The translations under genes were made by a program, and so were the position numbers. The notes under the pieces were generated by a model, which did not search any database, was not told where the DNA came from, and worked only from the letters and a program-made list of their open reading frames with translations. DNA of 64,000 nt, taken from NCBI GenBank assembly GCA_002786025.1, contig NHNW01000043.1, forward strand, positions 1-64,000, in the 5' to 3' direction. Position 1 is the first letter of the stretch. Each line of letters opens with the position of its first letter. This stretch comes from Zasmidium citrigriseum. Taxonomy: Eukaryota; Ascomycota; Dothideomycetes; Mycosphaerellales; Mycosphaerellaceae. Shown here piece after piece: positions 34,101-44,721 of the stretch.

Positions 34101-35267
34101 TCAAAAGGGCGCACAGCTGATCAACTCCTTGGTCGAGGAGTACAGCCTTCCAATCGTCCACTGTTACATGGACGCCATCAAGTCGAATGCCGAGATTGCT
34201 GTACGGAGATATCTCATGCAAGTCGGCAAGGAGAGGAATGGCGAGCCGCTGACATTCTGCGATTTCATGGACGATGGTACCGAGATCCGATTGAAGGTGA
34301 CGATCGACCCAGCCACCGGAGACAGCACATTCGACTTCTCTGGGACGGGTCGAGAGACTTTTAACTGTCTGAATGCGCCGAAGGCCATCGCGCATTCTGC
34401 GATCATCTACTCGCTCCGAGCGTTGATCAACCAGGATATTCCGCTGAACCAAGGCTGTCTGGCTCCCATCGAAGTCATCATTCCAGAGCGTACACTGTTG
34501 AATCCATCAGAGCACGCGGCTGTCTGCGCCGGAAACCCGATTACTTCGCAAAGAATCACTGATGTGGTCTTGGGAGCATTTGACGCCTGCGCCGCATCAC
34601 AAGGCTGCTGCAACATTATCTCGTTCGGTACTGGAGGTCTCGACGCTTCCGGCAAAGAGATCCCAGGATTTGGCGTAGGGGAAACGATCTGCGGCGGATC
34701 TGGAGCAGGTAATGGGTGGCATGGAACCTCAGGTGTCCACGTCCATATGACCAACACACGAATCACGGACCCAGAAGTCTATGAGCTTCGATATCCCATC
34801 GTCCTGCGGCAGTTCTCCATTCGCAAAGGATCGGGCGGTGAAGGGCTGTACAGAGGTGGAGATGGCGTGCTGCGAGAGATCGAGTTCCGGATCCCTCTTT
34901 CAGTGTCAATGCTGAGTGAGCGAAGAGTGGTCCGTCCATATGGTATGGCTGGTGGCTCGCCAGGTCAGGCAGGACTCAATCTTTTCGTGAAGAACGAGCT
35001 TGATGGGAGTGAGCGAGTGATCAACATTGGTGGTAAGATGGAGCTGAACGTCCAGCCCGGCGAGAGGATTCTCATTCACACGTAAGTGACTTTTGCTCTG
35101 ATCTTTGCGATCTAGCTGACATCGTGAATAGACCAGGAGGCGGTGGTTGGGGTGCGAAGACCACAGGGTCTTCTGCCGTCGCGGTGAATGGTGAGGTGAA
35201 GCATTCTGCTTTCGTGCCCAGAGGAAGCGTGCATGCCTGGTCCGTGGCTGCTGAAGCTGCGCAGTAG
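31150..35267 (+). CDS. OXP1: 5-oxoprolinase (ATP-hydrolysing)
   Basis: Converts 5-oxo-L-proline to L-glutamate with ATP hydrolysis in the cytosolic gamma-glutamyl/glutathione cycle. Four exons (31150-31198, 31258-31863, 31916-35081, 35132-35267) give 1318 residues, close to the usual 1280-1300. Domain order: HydA N-terminal domain with the start motif IAIDRGGTFTDC created by the first splice; HydA ATPase domain with GFDMGGTSTDVSRFDG and SFGGAGGQHACAIA; then the HydB domain from about residue 795 with GDHICTNHPLAGGTHLPD and SRGHHAEIGG; C-terminal PGGGGWGAKT completed by the last splice. The second intron uses an unusual donor GTCTGC but has a perfect TACTAAT branch site and CGCAG acceptor. No disruption is visible. 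Confidence 0.93.
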
Positions 35268-35749
35268 AAGTAGAATGTCTTCGCTTGAAGACCGCTCATC
35301 AACGATTTAGACATGTCATTGTAGAAAAGAAGACGCGTTCAACGCGCCGATGTTGTTGTCCTCGGCCGAACCCAAGTGATGGAAAGTACGCCGGAGCAGT
35401 ATGAATTATGTCAAGGCAACCTCACTTCTTTGATTGAAGCTTCTATCCCTCTTATCCATCAGCATGCAGAGTCTATTATAGCGATTGCCAGAGGCTCAGC
35501 TTGGACAGGAACGCCGGAGATCAGATCAACCGCTTCATCGAAACCTCTACCTGAATCCATGACTTCCTAGGCCATTGTTCCGAAAAGTGTTCCGAGGCCG
35601 AACCGTCCCCAACCACCTCAAGAAACCGTCTTCAGTTTCATCAATTGCAGCGACATTTCCTGGATACTGGCTCCTGGCCTCATGACATGATTTAATTTCA
35701 TTGAGTCCGTCGCCTGAGCTCTTCGAATCCGGGCCTTTCTACAGCAACA
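35268..35749. other. Intergenic region
   Basis: About 480 bp containing the 3' UTR of 5-oxoprolinase and the promoter of the CorA gene. No other feature seen. Confidence 0.5.
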
Positions 35750-37391
35750 ATGCCGCCTTCCAAAGCTCGAGGCTCGCTCCTCCGCTGGACGCAGTCCGTC
35801 TTTGGGTGCCAAAGGTCACAGAAGCAAAGCCATGAACGCCTCATAAAACGCCAACTCTTCACACCGAATATACGGTGGCAGCATGGCCCACCAACACAAC
35901 CTGCTCAGCCCCGGCAGCTGACTGAGGCCCGGCCAAAACTCTTGCAACGAAATAAGGTACAGCCATCCTTCCACCGCGGCCGATATGCTCGCAGCATCTA
36001 CTCGAGCCACAGAAGACTTAGATGGGCATCAGGTGTCGGCGCGGAGCCAGGCATCGACCCAACAGTCAGCAACCCAAAGTGGGACAGACTCAACCAACTT
36101 CCGCAAGTTGATAGCGATATCAAAGTGATCGACTACTCCAAAGACCAAATCATCGAACGAGACGTCAAAACATCCGCTCTCAGTACATTCGTCAAAGACG
36201 AGCCAAGACCCTCATGGGCGGCATGCAGATGGATCTATGTGAATGGGGTCAATTGGCATGTTATTCGCACTCTGGGGAGCACGTACAATCTTCATCCTCT
36301 CGCCATCGAAGATGCCATGGACACCCGGTCGCCAACAAAGGTCGACTGGTATGAAAACCACTGCTTTCTGGAAATGAACATGGCGAGGCTCGTGCCCGTC
36401 GACGAAGATGACCCAGTAGACATCTCCGACCCGAGTGCGATCCTACGCAGAAGACATGGCGATCACAAATGGCGGCTTCTCTCACCAGGTCATTTCGGAA
36501 TGTCTGTTGAGCAAGTCTCGGTGTTCCTCACTGACGACAACACCCTCATCACAATCTTCGAACATTCCGGGCAGGAAGTGCTGGACCCCATTCTGGCCCG
36601 GCTGCAGTCATCGTCCACAGTTGTCAGATCGAGCAATGACCCATCTATGCTCCTCCAAGCTATCATAGATGCGGTGGTAGATCTCGCTCTTCCAATTGGC
36701 AAAGCTGTCGGCGACGCATTCGATGACCTGGAACTGGTGGTCCTTTCTACTCCAAAGATCGATCAATCGAAACGACTGCACATTCTCCGATCCGGTCTGA
36801 CACTTTTGCGCGAACACACCATAGCCGTCGAGAGCTTGATCAGGACCCTGGGCGATCATCGCGCCGTGCTCGATTTCCGACCTACAGAGTCGAACATACC
36901 GAACGACAAGCCTGTCTCCAGCCAAATCCCAACCAGCGTGCAGATCTCGCCAATGGCCCAGGTATACCTTCAAGATGTGCGAGATCATGCTGCGAGTCTT
37001 TCGAACTCAACTGCTATGGCGATCAGATCGGCGGAGCATTTGACTTCTCTCATCTTCAACTCCATTGCGGCAAGCCAGAATGAGAGTGTCCGGAAACTTA
37101 CCCTGGTCTCGAGTTTCTTCTTGCCATTGACGTTCTTGACTGGTAAGCAAGATTTTAACAGGCTAGAGAAACATCAATAGCTAACGTCTTTCAGGTTACT
37201 TCGGAATGAACTTCGACCCAATGCCAATTGTCAACGAACATTCAGACGTTTACTTCTGGTACATAGCCATCCCGGTCATGTTGACTACGCTACTGATCAT
37301 GTCAACGAGAGTCGGAAAATATGGGCCTTTGGCGTGGATGAGAAGAAGAACGTTGAGGAAGCAAACGAAATTGAGATACGAGAAGAAGTGA
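35750..37391 (+). CDS. CorA-type magnesium transporter
   Basis: Two exons (35750-37142, 37195-37391) give 529 residues. The C-terminus carries the CorA hallmark: a first membrane segment (LTLVSSFFLPLTFLTGYF) running into the GMN signature within YFGMNF, then a short acidic loop and a second membrane segment (YFWYIAIPVMLTTLLIM). The intron splits the Gly codon just before YFGMN. The middle is the long cytosolic domain with HPLAIEDAMDTRSPTKVDWY, typical of fungal CorA proteins. The first 80 residues are basic and could be a mitochondrial presequence, but the protein is nearer bacterial-type CorA than Mrs2, so plasma-membrane, vacuolar or mitochondrial location is open. Expected role: Mg2+ (possibly other divalent cation) uptake. 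Confidence 0.88.
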
Positions 37392-37651
37392 AAAAGTCCA
37401 GCCAAGTTTGGACTTAACAGACTATAATTCTGGAACAAACCGGCAGTCCCCTCTCCGTCAGTACATCGCACTCTCGAGGGTCCGAACGCGCGATCAGTTG
37501 CTCAGTGGTTCATGTTCCTGGCGAGATGGACCTGCCAAAGGAAGATACAAGTATGAAGCCTTTGACTGTCCGTCACATGCAGTACCTTGGCATGTGAGAG
37601 GGGTTGGGAGGCACATGTCCGTCATCCATCACTTTATCGCGATCTTTTGAC

Positions 37652-37770
37652 ATGAGAAGGAGTCACGTGCAATGATATTCTGATCATGATGTTCAGAAGC
37701 AAACGAGGGAATGAGAAGTGAGTCACATTCAATGATCTTCTGATTCTGACATTCAGAAGCAAATGAGGGA
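37652..37770. repeat. 60-bp direct repeat, two adjacent copies
   Basis: Copies at 37652-37710 and 37711-37770 are about 85% identical (one indel, about eight substitutions). Shared core segments include CAATGAT and TTCAGAAGCAAA. The left copy contains the E-box CACGTG. It lies between the convergent 3' ends of the CorA gene and the next gene. Confidence 0.85.
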
Positions 37771-37883
37771 GGCGCTATGGTATGAGTGAAGCCACAGCCC
37801 TCTCTCCCTCGCCTTCCCATATCACAAGCCTGGCCTCAGAAGTGAGGCCACAAGACAGCAGAACGCCACGGGAAATGAAGCTC

Positions 37884-38526
37884 TCAAATGATGTCCATGT
37901 CCTGCTTCTCATCCAGAAACCGATCCATCTCGTTCGCATCGACGCCACGAATCGGATAGTAGACACCGAGACGCATCATGACCTTGAAGACATCCCGCTC
38001 ATTGTACTCCTTGTCCTGGTCCACCGCACCGATGAGAGCCTTCAGCGTGGCTATGCACTCCTTGTCCTCGACGCGCAAGCCGGAGAGATCGGCGAGCATT
38101 CCATTCTTGATCATGATGTGCTCCCGAACGCCGTTGTGGTTCGCCATGTGGGCGAGGTAGGAGCCCCGGTTGACGCCCAAGTCGAATCGCTGCTGCCAGG
38201 CCTCTAATGTACGCGCCGTCTAGTTAGCAAGGGTTTTGAAGATTTCTTGGATCTGGAAAAGACTTACCGTAGGAGTCTCCATTCTTGAACCAGCGGCGAT
38301 GGCAGATGGCCTGCAGGACGGAACCACCTACATCGGCGAGGTAGATGTTGAACCTGGGATAGTCGGCGTAATCTGCACCTGGTGGCTTATAGAAAACGCG
38401 ACGTGCCTCCCGAAGGAGCTCGGGGTTGTCGAAGGTATAGATGTAGCCGTCCGAGAATTCGAGCTTGTCGACTTGCTCGTTAACTTGGACCTTCACGAGT
38501 TGCTGGTGAGGAGCCGCTGGATCCAT
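37884..38526 (-). CDS. Hypothetical protein
   Basis: Two exons (38526-38268, 38203-37884) give 192 residues. I chose MDPAAPHQQ rather than the ATG at 38766 because the extra 80 residues are Ser/Arg-rich leader-like sequence. No known domain is recognised. The protein is soluble and mostly helical, with YIYTFDNPELLREARRVFY, RFNIYLADVGGS, WQQRFDLGVNRGSYLAHMAN and a C-terminal RLGVYYPIRGVDANEMD. No signal peptide or membrane helix is visible. The intron (GTAAGT...ATTAG, 64 nt) restores the frame. Confidence 0.7.
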
Positions 38527-39728
38527 GTTGGAGTTTTTGGAGCTGCGACGGAGCGTACTGTGTGAAAGAGACGGTCGGAATGCTGGGGAGGAGGTCGGTA
38601 GGGATGGGATGTTGTGGTTGTCGCGTTGGTGGGAAGATGTGGTGTTGGCGGATGTTTGGCCAGCTTCAACTCCTGAAATTCGAAAGGTTCGCCGGGATTC
38701 TGCGGTCAAAACAAAATGACGTCTTTGCAGCGTTTGCTCGCTACTCGTGGGACGACCAGTCGACATTCTGGGAGCCGGAGCCAGTCCTCATGCTTTCACG
38801 ACATTGTCCAATTCCTAGTTGTACTTGTTAGCAGACGGCTCGAGCGATCTATGGGATCTCCGCATGCCTGACCTGCTCCGACTCCCACAACCGAGCTTGG
38901 ATGCGAAGTATGTCCTCCAGATATCGGCTGCACTGACGGGCGTTTTGTTCGGGGTGTCCTTTGAACGAAAGGACAAGAATGACGGAAGTGTCCATGAGCA
39001 TCTGATGCCCGTCATATGACGCGAAGTGACGGGTACCCACATGATACTCTTGCCCTTCATGTGAGTGCACCAGACCCTAGGCAATCGACTGTCCTCCCCC
39101 CAGAGTGATGCTAACAACGACATCAAGTGAAGTGTTTTTGCCACGGACTGAAAGCAAGAAAGCACTTCATGTGCCATTCATCTGATACCAGCCGTCTCAC
39201 GAGGCTTGGCTTTCAACTGAAAAGAGATATCTCGAACAATCAAGAAACATCTGATCGAAAGGAATGGTCTACTTGGAGGCCCATGTGAAGCTTCAGAGGG
39301 GGGTACTCAGCTCACTTTCGGGAGTCAAAGTCAAGTCGATCTCCAAGTCACGACAAGTGACTGAGCCAACGAAGGCTACATCATGCCATTTGGAACGAAC
39401 AGAGCGATGAAGACACAGAACGATCAAATTCGCTTGATCTCACCATACCCTAACGAAGCGATTGCTATCTCGGTCACTGCGTTGAATCATCAAGATTCGA
39501 TGGCCTGTATCAATCGCTCAGTATCTCGATGTCTTAAGGAGAACTATCTTGGGCCATTGTCTGGATATGCTGATCGATCTCCATCATCACAGATGGCTGA
39601 AGAGGTTTCATCCTCTCAATGCATGGCTCAGTCACTAGCAACTTTGTAGAGATTGGTACGGAGATTGAAGCATCACTGCTATCTACCTTCCATGGTCTCG
39701 CAACTCGAGCTGACAATAAGATCCGTCG
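38527..39728. other. Intergenic region
   Basis: About 1.2 kb without a supportable gene: promoter of the hypothetical gene on the left and the 3' side of the DHA1 transporter on the right. Short frames on both strands lack coding features. Confidence 0.5.
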
Positions 39729-41524
39729 TTAGGTCGGGACGAATTTGCTCATCTTCCGGAGTCTCTCGCCGTACTTCCAGAATAGCACCGGGACTGGCAA
39801 CAAAGCCAGAGCAATGAATCCAAGAAGAGACGTTGCCCAAGGGACCTATTCAACAAGTCAGCCTCAACAATCATCCATGCAACAGGTTTCCACTCACCCC
39901 AAGATTATGAAACATCGCTGGAGCGAATAGCGGAAACCCCGCCGCAAACCCATATCTCACGCTCGTATTCGCCGCCAGTGCCGAATTGGCATACATGGCA
40001 TAGCAGTCAATCACATAGTTCATCCCCTGCAGCGTAATTAGCATTAGGCCAAAGCCAATCGGAAACGCAGCGAGGATTTGAGGCCATGGCGTTATCGATG
40101 GGAAACTTGTCCAGGCAAACCAGAAGAAACCAATGAGTAGGCCTAGACCTCCAACGGCCATGAGAGGGAGACGAGCTTCCTGGTATCGCCCCTGGCTGGG
40201 GTCTGGCGCCAGTCTGGTCTTCGTCGTCAAGGCTACGAGAACGGCTCCTGCGATTGCGCCGAGGAGGACGGAGAGAAAGGGGAGGGAGGCGACGCCTGGA
40301 CTCCAGCCTCGATTCTCGGAGAAGGAGATTGGGAATGCTTCAAAGCAGAGATATATGACACCTGTTGCACAGATGTGAGCTCTCGGCTGCTGACCAACTT
40401 GCAGGTCTACTTACCAAAGACAAATCCCATGTAGATGGTTATGAGCAGCAGAATCGGCTCCTTCACCAGCATCTGTGTCGGCCGAAGCAGGTATCGGGTC
40501 CCGATGTCTTTCAACGAAACTTCTCTTTCCTCCGAGAGGGAGTGAAGGGCCCAATTGTGAGTTTTGTGACGAAGTCGCCTGGCTCGCTGTGCTAAAAGAA
40601 CGGGAGCATAGGTCTCGGGTACGGTGATGAAAGCGAAGGTGCCGAGTGCGGCTGCCATGATGAGGGTAATCCATGAGGTCCTGCAAGCGAGATCAGCCAT
40701 GTATCCGTCAAAATAGTGGCTGGCAAGAATCTTACCAACGCCATCCAAGATGACTTTGCACGATGAACGATCCCAGCTGTCGACATCTCTGTCAGTCTCT
40801 CCGCCCATAGCTACGATATCGAAGCACTTACGATTGGTCCAAAGATCGGTCCTCCAAACAACGACGCAGAGAATATTGGAACCGCGAACCCTCTCTGTTC
40901 CGAATTCCACATATCTGCCAACGCTCCTCCCGTCACCGACTGTGCTGCAGAGCCAAACACTCCCTGAAAGAAGCGACAGACCATGATGGTCTGCAAGTTC
41001 TGCGCTACGGCAACAGGAATCTGGAAGATGGCGAAAATGGTGAAGCCGACGAAGAGGGGCCTTTTGCGGCCGTAGAGCTCGCTCAGGGGCCTATGTCTCT
41101 GTCAGTGGCCTTGCAAGAGAAGCGATCCTTGGAAGGCATACCCGAATATAAACGGTCCAAAGATGAAGCCACAGAGAAACAGTGATGTCCCAAGGATCAT
41201 GACTTCGTCGCTGACATGGAACAACTCCGCTGTTGGCCTGGCGGCTGTGCTGAAGATCGAGGACGAGAATGTAGTGGTGAAATTCGTCAGGGCAAGACTG
41301 ATTGTGACGAGCCATTTGCGAGCCAATCGCATGTTGCTGGGGTTTTCTGGATCATCGGGGCCATCCCAGTCTACGATATTGGATTTCGATGGGATGGCTT
41401 TCTCTAGGTCGTCGGAGATCGATAGGCCTGACTCTCCATTGTGTCCTGGAGAGAGCGCCGGAGTGTTCACTGGTTCATCTTGCTTCTCTTTCGATTTGGC
41501 CGGACTCGGCGTTTCTTTGGACAT
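39729..41524 (-). CDS. MFS drug:H+ antiporter, DHA1 family (Tpo/Flr-like)
   Basis: Six exons (41524-41142, 41090-40832, 40776-40736, 40680-40415, 40361-39898, 39845-39729) give 509 residues with consistent phases. Evidence: acidic cytosolic N-terminus ending [19 protein letters not shown], the classic DHA1 12-helix entry motif; [13 protein letters not shown] in loop 2-3; [23 protein letters not shown] in helix 4; FGGPIFGPI; a central [18 protein letters not shown]; and [19 protein letters not shown] in helix 11, typical of polyamine/fluconazole-type exporters. The 41-nt exon 3 encodes [14 protein letters not shown], which restores helix 5-6. The likely role is proton-driven efflux of polyamines, drugs or secondary metabolites at the plasma membrane; the substrate is not determinable. 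No biosynthetic gene is adjacent. Confidence 0.88.
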
Positions 41525-42765
41525 GTTGAGAGGTGGAAACTGCGTTTCTGTCGAGAGAGAAGCTTGGAAGACTGAAGCAGGTCGAAAGATGATATTTGTA
41601 AGGGAAGGACGCTGTTTGATTAGGAAGTACAGCTACGGAAGACGGCCATGCGATTCTGCCGATCCAAACGCCGTCTCGTACACTGCTGGTACTTGCTCTT
41701 ATGTCTGGTCTTCATCGTACAAGGAACGCGGACTTAAGCCTCAACTTCTCGCAAAGCTTCCTTGGCAGAGCAGCGCTCTGATTCCCTTTCCTACTGGTGC
41801 ATCGGTCCTGGATGTTCACTGTGTCCGGGGTCGACGAGTTCACAAGCTCTTAGAGAGGGAAGCTGTGTTGCCGGAGAGTCGTTCCGGACAAATGCAGTCG
41901 CTATGTCAAGCGGGAAGAGTTGCCGGCGCAAGCTTGAGCGAAAGAGGACCCCGCGCGCGATCCTTCACTTGAGTGGGTCCGCGCTCTGGCTTTGATTGGC
42001 TGCACTGAACAACCTGGTCAGATTAGCATCCGAACTGGAAAGCATGTTCTGACTACTTCCTGCTTGTAACATCCGGTCGTGAAGCTTCAATACGATTGTT
42101 GGAGCAGAGTGGTGGGACTGTCGAAGCCTCGTCGTTGGAACATTCGATCGAACGAGATGCCGAGCGGCGTGAACTGCAAGAGTAGACAATGCATAAGATC
42201 TCTCCGGGTCACAGCTGTCCAAGCCATTGGGCGTAGTGATGAAGAGCTCGAAGCGTCCACGCCTTTTGGAGAGAGCAACGCTGTCTCACTACTGTTTTTC
42301 GTAGCTGGCGCACGAGAAGTAACAGCGAGGACCGAAGAAGCTTTGGGGCTTTGAGCTCCACAAAGCATAACACCTAAAGCTCTTGTAAATCCGCAACGCC
42401 ATGGCAAGTGTAGGCGACAGCCTCATGAAAAGCAAAGAACAAAAAGAAAAGCAATTTCAAATGCATAAGACGTTGTGCGTTCGTCATCTAATTCATTTCT
42501 GTCGTGAAACTTTCTCCTGTATATACACATCACCCATAGAAGCGTAGTTGATCAGATCACACATCAACACCATGGCCGCTCGCTATCTCCAGCATGGAGC
42601 CTCTAGGCAAGCCGTCGATTGAGCTTGCAGCTCTCCGAAATGTTCGTGAAATATACGAGATTACGAGATCCTTCTTTTTCTTTCTTAACCAATATACACT
42701 GATAGCAGCTTAATGGCTCGAATTTAGCAAGCTTCATTCCTCAAGAATTGACAATTTCACTCTAA
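41525..42765. other. Intergenic region
   Basis: About 1.2 kb with no supportable gene. A plus-strand open frame that begins inside the antiporter continues to 41972, but it is a shadow. 42420-42760 is AT-richer and is probably the 3' UTR of the repeat protein. Confidence 0.5.
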
Positions 42766-44721
42766 TCAAGCTCGAAGAGCCCGACCGTAGTAGCCCGCTG
42801 GCGGCATAGACGAGACCGGATTCGACGGGTATGGCATCTCTGACGGCTTTGCGGGTGTTGATACCGGTGGCTGCGAAGGCGCAACGGAGGGTTGAGATGG
42901 CGGTGATGAGCTGCTAGGAGGAGACGAAGGCGAAGGTTGTTTCGGTGGCTGAGAGGGCGCTACCGAAGGCTGAGGTTGTTTGGGGGGCTGCGAGGGGGCG
43001 ACTGAAGGCTGCGGTTGTTTCGAAGGCTGAGATGGAGCGACGGAGGGTTGTTGCGAAGGTTTCGGAGGTTGTTGTGAAGGCTGAACGGATGGCGCCATTG
43101 ACGGTGGAACCGAGGGTGGTTGAGAAGCTGGAGTCGAGGGTTTCATTGACGGGACGACTGAAGGAGGCTGAGACGGGGCGACTGATGGCGGTTGAGAAGC
43201 GGGAGTCGACGGCTTCATGGACGGCACAACTGAAGGTGGTTGTGATGGCGGTACTGACGGCTTCATCGAGGGGACCACCGAAGGAGGCTGCGACGGCTGG
43301 ACTGAAGGCGGGACTGACGGCTTCATGGAGGGCACAACCGAAGGCGGCTGAGACGGTGGAACAGACGGCTTCATCGATGGCACAACTGAAGGTGGTTGTG
43401 ATGGCGGAACTGACGGCTTCATGGATGGAACCACAGAAGGAGGTTGAGATGGCGGAACCGACGGTTTCATTGAAGGGACAACTGACGGTGGCTGTGAAGG
43501 TTTCATCGAAGGAACAACCGAAGGAGGTTGCGAAGGTTGGACCGACGGCTGCATCGAAGGAGGGACTGACGGCTTCATCGATGGCACAACTGACGGCTGC
43601 ATCGAAGGCTGCACCGAAGGCTGCATCGAAGGAGGGACCGAAGGCTTCATCGACGGGACGACGGATCCAGGTTGCGATGGTTGGACAGACGGCTGCATGG
43701 AACCGGGCATAGAGGGCTTCATGGACGGGATAACTGAGCCAGGTTGCGAAGGCTGCATCGAACCGGGAACAGAGGGTTTCATGGATGGAACCACTGAACC
43801 AGGTTGCGAAGGCTGGACAGACGGCTGCATTGAGCCGGGCACAGAGGGCTTCATGGATGGGACGACTGAACCAGGTTGCGATGGTTGCATCGACGCAGGT
43901 CCAGAAGGTTGCATAGACCCGGGAACAGAGGGCTTCATGGACGGTACCACTGAACCAGGCTGCGATGGTTGCATTGATGGCATTCCAGATGGCGAGCCTG
44001 AGCCAGAAGGTCCCATAGACGGCTTGCCAGAAGGTGTGCCCGTCGGCTGCGATACACCCGGCGAAGATTGTCCAGGTTGCGAGCCCATAGGCTGGGAAGG
44101 TGCCATAGACGGCTTCCCAGAAGGCGAACCGGTCGGCAGCGAAGGTCCAGCGCCACCACCAGGTATCGACGACGAGGGAGATCCGCCCGGCGGTGACTGT
44201 CCACCGGTCGGCATGGTCGGCGAGCCAGAGCTTGGTCCTGATCCCGGCGACGACATCGCAGGCGGCGTCGCAACAGGACAGTCCGAGTAGCAGCCGTAGA
44301 CAGTGATCTCCTTGAAGATGGTTGTAGTGCCAAGATAGTTCGTCACGCAGCTGCTCGGAGATCCAGGACTGCCACCACCTCCTCCTCCGTTGCCGCCTCC
44401 TGGGAAAGACGGTTGAGGCATCGACGACACGGGCATCGACGAGGGAATCGAGGAGGGAATCGAGGACGGCATTGATGACACGGGTGGCATCGACGAAGCC
44501 TGACTTGGTCCAACAGAATCACTTCCTCCATGGCCCTTTCCCGGTCCCCAAGATCCATGCGACCCACCCCATTGCCAGGATGGTTGTTTGTCCCACCACG
44601 GCTTCCCTCCTCCTTGATGAGGTTCGTGCTGTCCGTGGCCCTCAGGTGACCAGCCCCATCCGTTAGCGAATGCCTGCCCGCATTGCAGGACAACCAGGAG
44701 AGCAGCAGACTTGGTGGCCAT
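42766..44721 (-). CDS. Secreted Pro/Ser-rich repeat protein
   Basis: A single-exon frame of 651 residues. Residues 1-19 form a signal peptide (hydrophobic SAALLVVLQCGQAFA, then NGWGW). Residues 20-110 are Gly/Trp/His-rich and then Ser/Pro-rich. A short four-cysteine segment around 125-150 (TTTIFKEITVYGCYSDCP) resembles modules in fungal cell-surface proteins. Residues about 240-560 are a degenerate tandem array built on SVVPSMKPSVPPSQPP, with about 14 PSMKPS copies. The C-terminus is QPSVAPSQPPKQP-rich and ends GYYGRALRA without a GPI-type hydrophobic tail, so it is probably released or trapped in the wall. Pro/Ser density predicts heavy O-mannosylation. The antisense strand is also open for 197 codons, a by-product of the repeat. 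Confidence 0.8.
   Translation of the reverse strand: MATKSAALLVVLQCGQAFANGWGWSPEGHGQHEPHQGGGKPWWDKQPSWQWGGSHGSWGPGKGHGGSDSVGPSQASSMPPVSSMPSSIPSSIPSSMPVSSMPQPSFPGGGNGGGGGGSPGSPSSCVTNYLGTTTIFKEITVYGCYSDCPVATPPAMSSPGSGPSSGSPTMPTGGQSPPGGSPSSSIPGGGAGPSLPTGSPSGKPSMAPSQPMGSQPGQSSPGVSQPTGTPSGKPSMGPSGSGSPSGMPSMQPSQPGSVVPSMKPSVPGSMQPSGPASMQPSQPGSVVPSMKPSVPGSMQPSVQPSQPGSVVPSMKPSVPGSMQPSQPGSVIPSMKPSMPGSMQPSVQPSQPGSVVPSMKPSVPPSMQPSVQPSMQPSVVPSMKPSVPPSMQPSVQPSQPPSVVPSMKPSQPPSVVPSMKPSVPPSQPPSVVPSMKPSVPPSQPPSVVPSMKPSVPPSQPPSVVPSMKPSVPPSVQPSQPPSVVPSMKPSVPPSQPPSVVPSMKPSTPASQPPSVAPSQPPSVVPSMKPSTPASQPPSVPPSMAPSVQPSQQPPKPSQQPSVAPSQPSKQPQPSVAPSQPPKQPQPSVAPSQPPKQPSPSSPPSSSSPPSQPSVAPSQPPVSTPAKPSEMPYPSNPVSSMPPAGYYGRALRA
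42940..43980. repeat. Coding minisatellite (PSMKPS array)
   Basis: Tandem units of 48-72 bp encode variants of VVPSMKPSVPxSxxPSQPx. Unit length varies by insertion of extra MQPS or VQPS steps, a pattern expected from slippage and unequal exchange. Confidence 0.8.

Noticed and set aside
43697..44290. 197-codon plus-strand Gly/Glu/Cys repeat frame
   Set aside because: Antisense of the Pro/Ser repeat protein; the repeat unit keeps several frames open.
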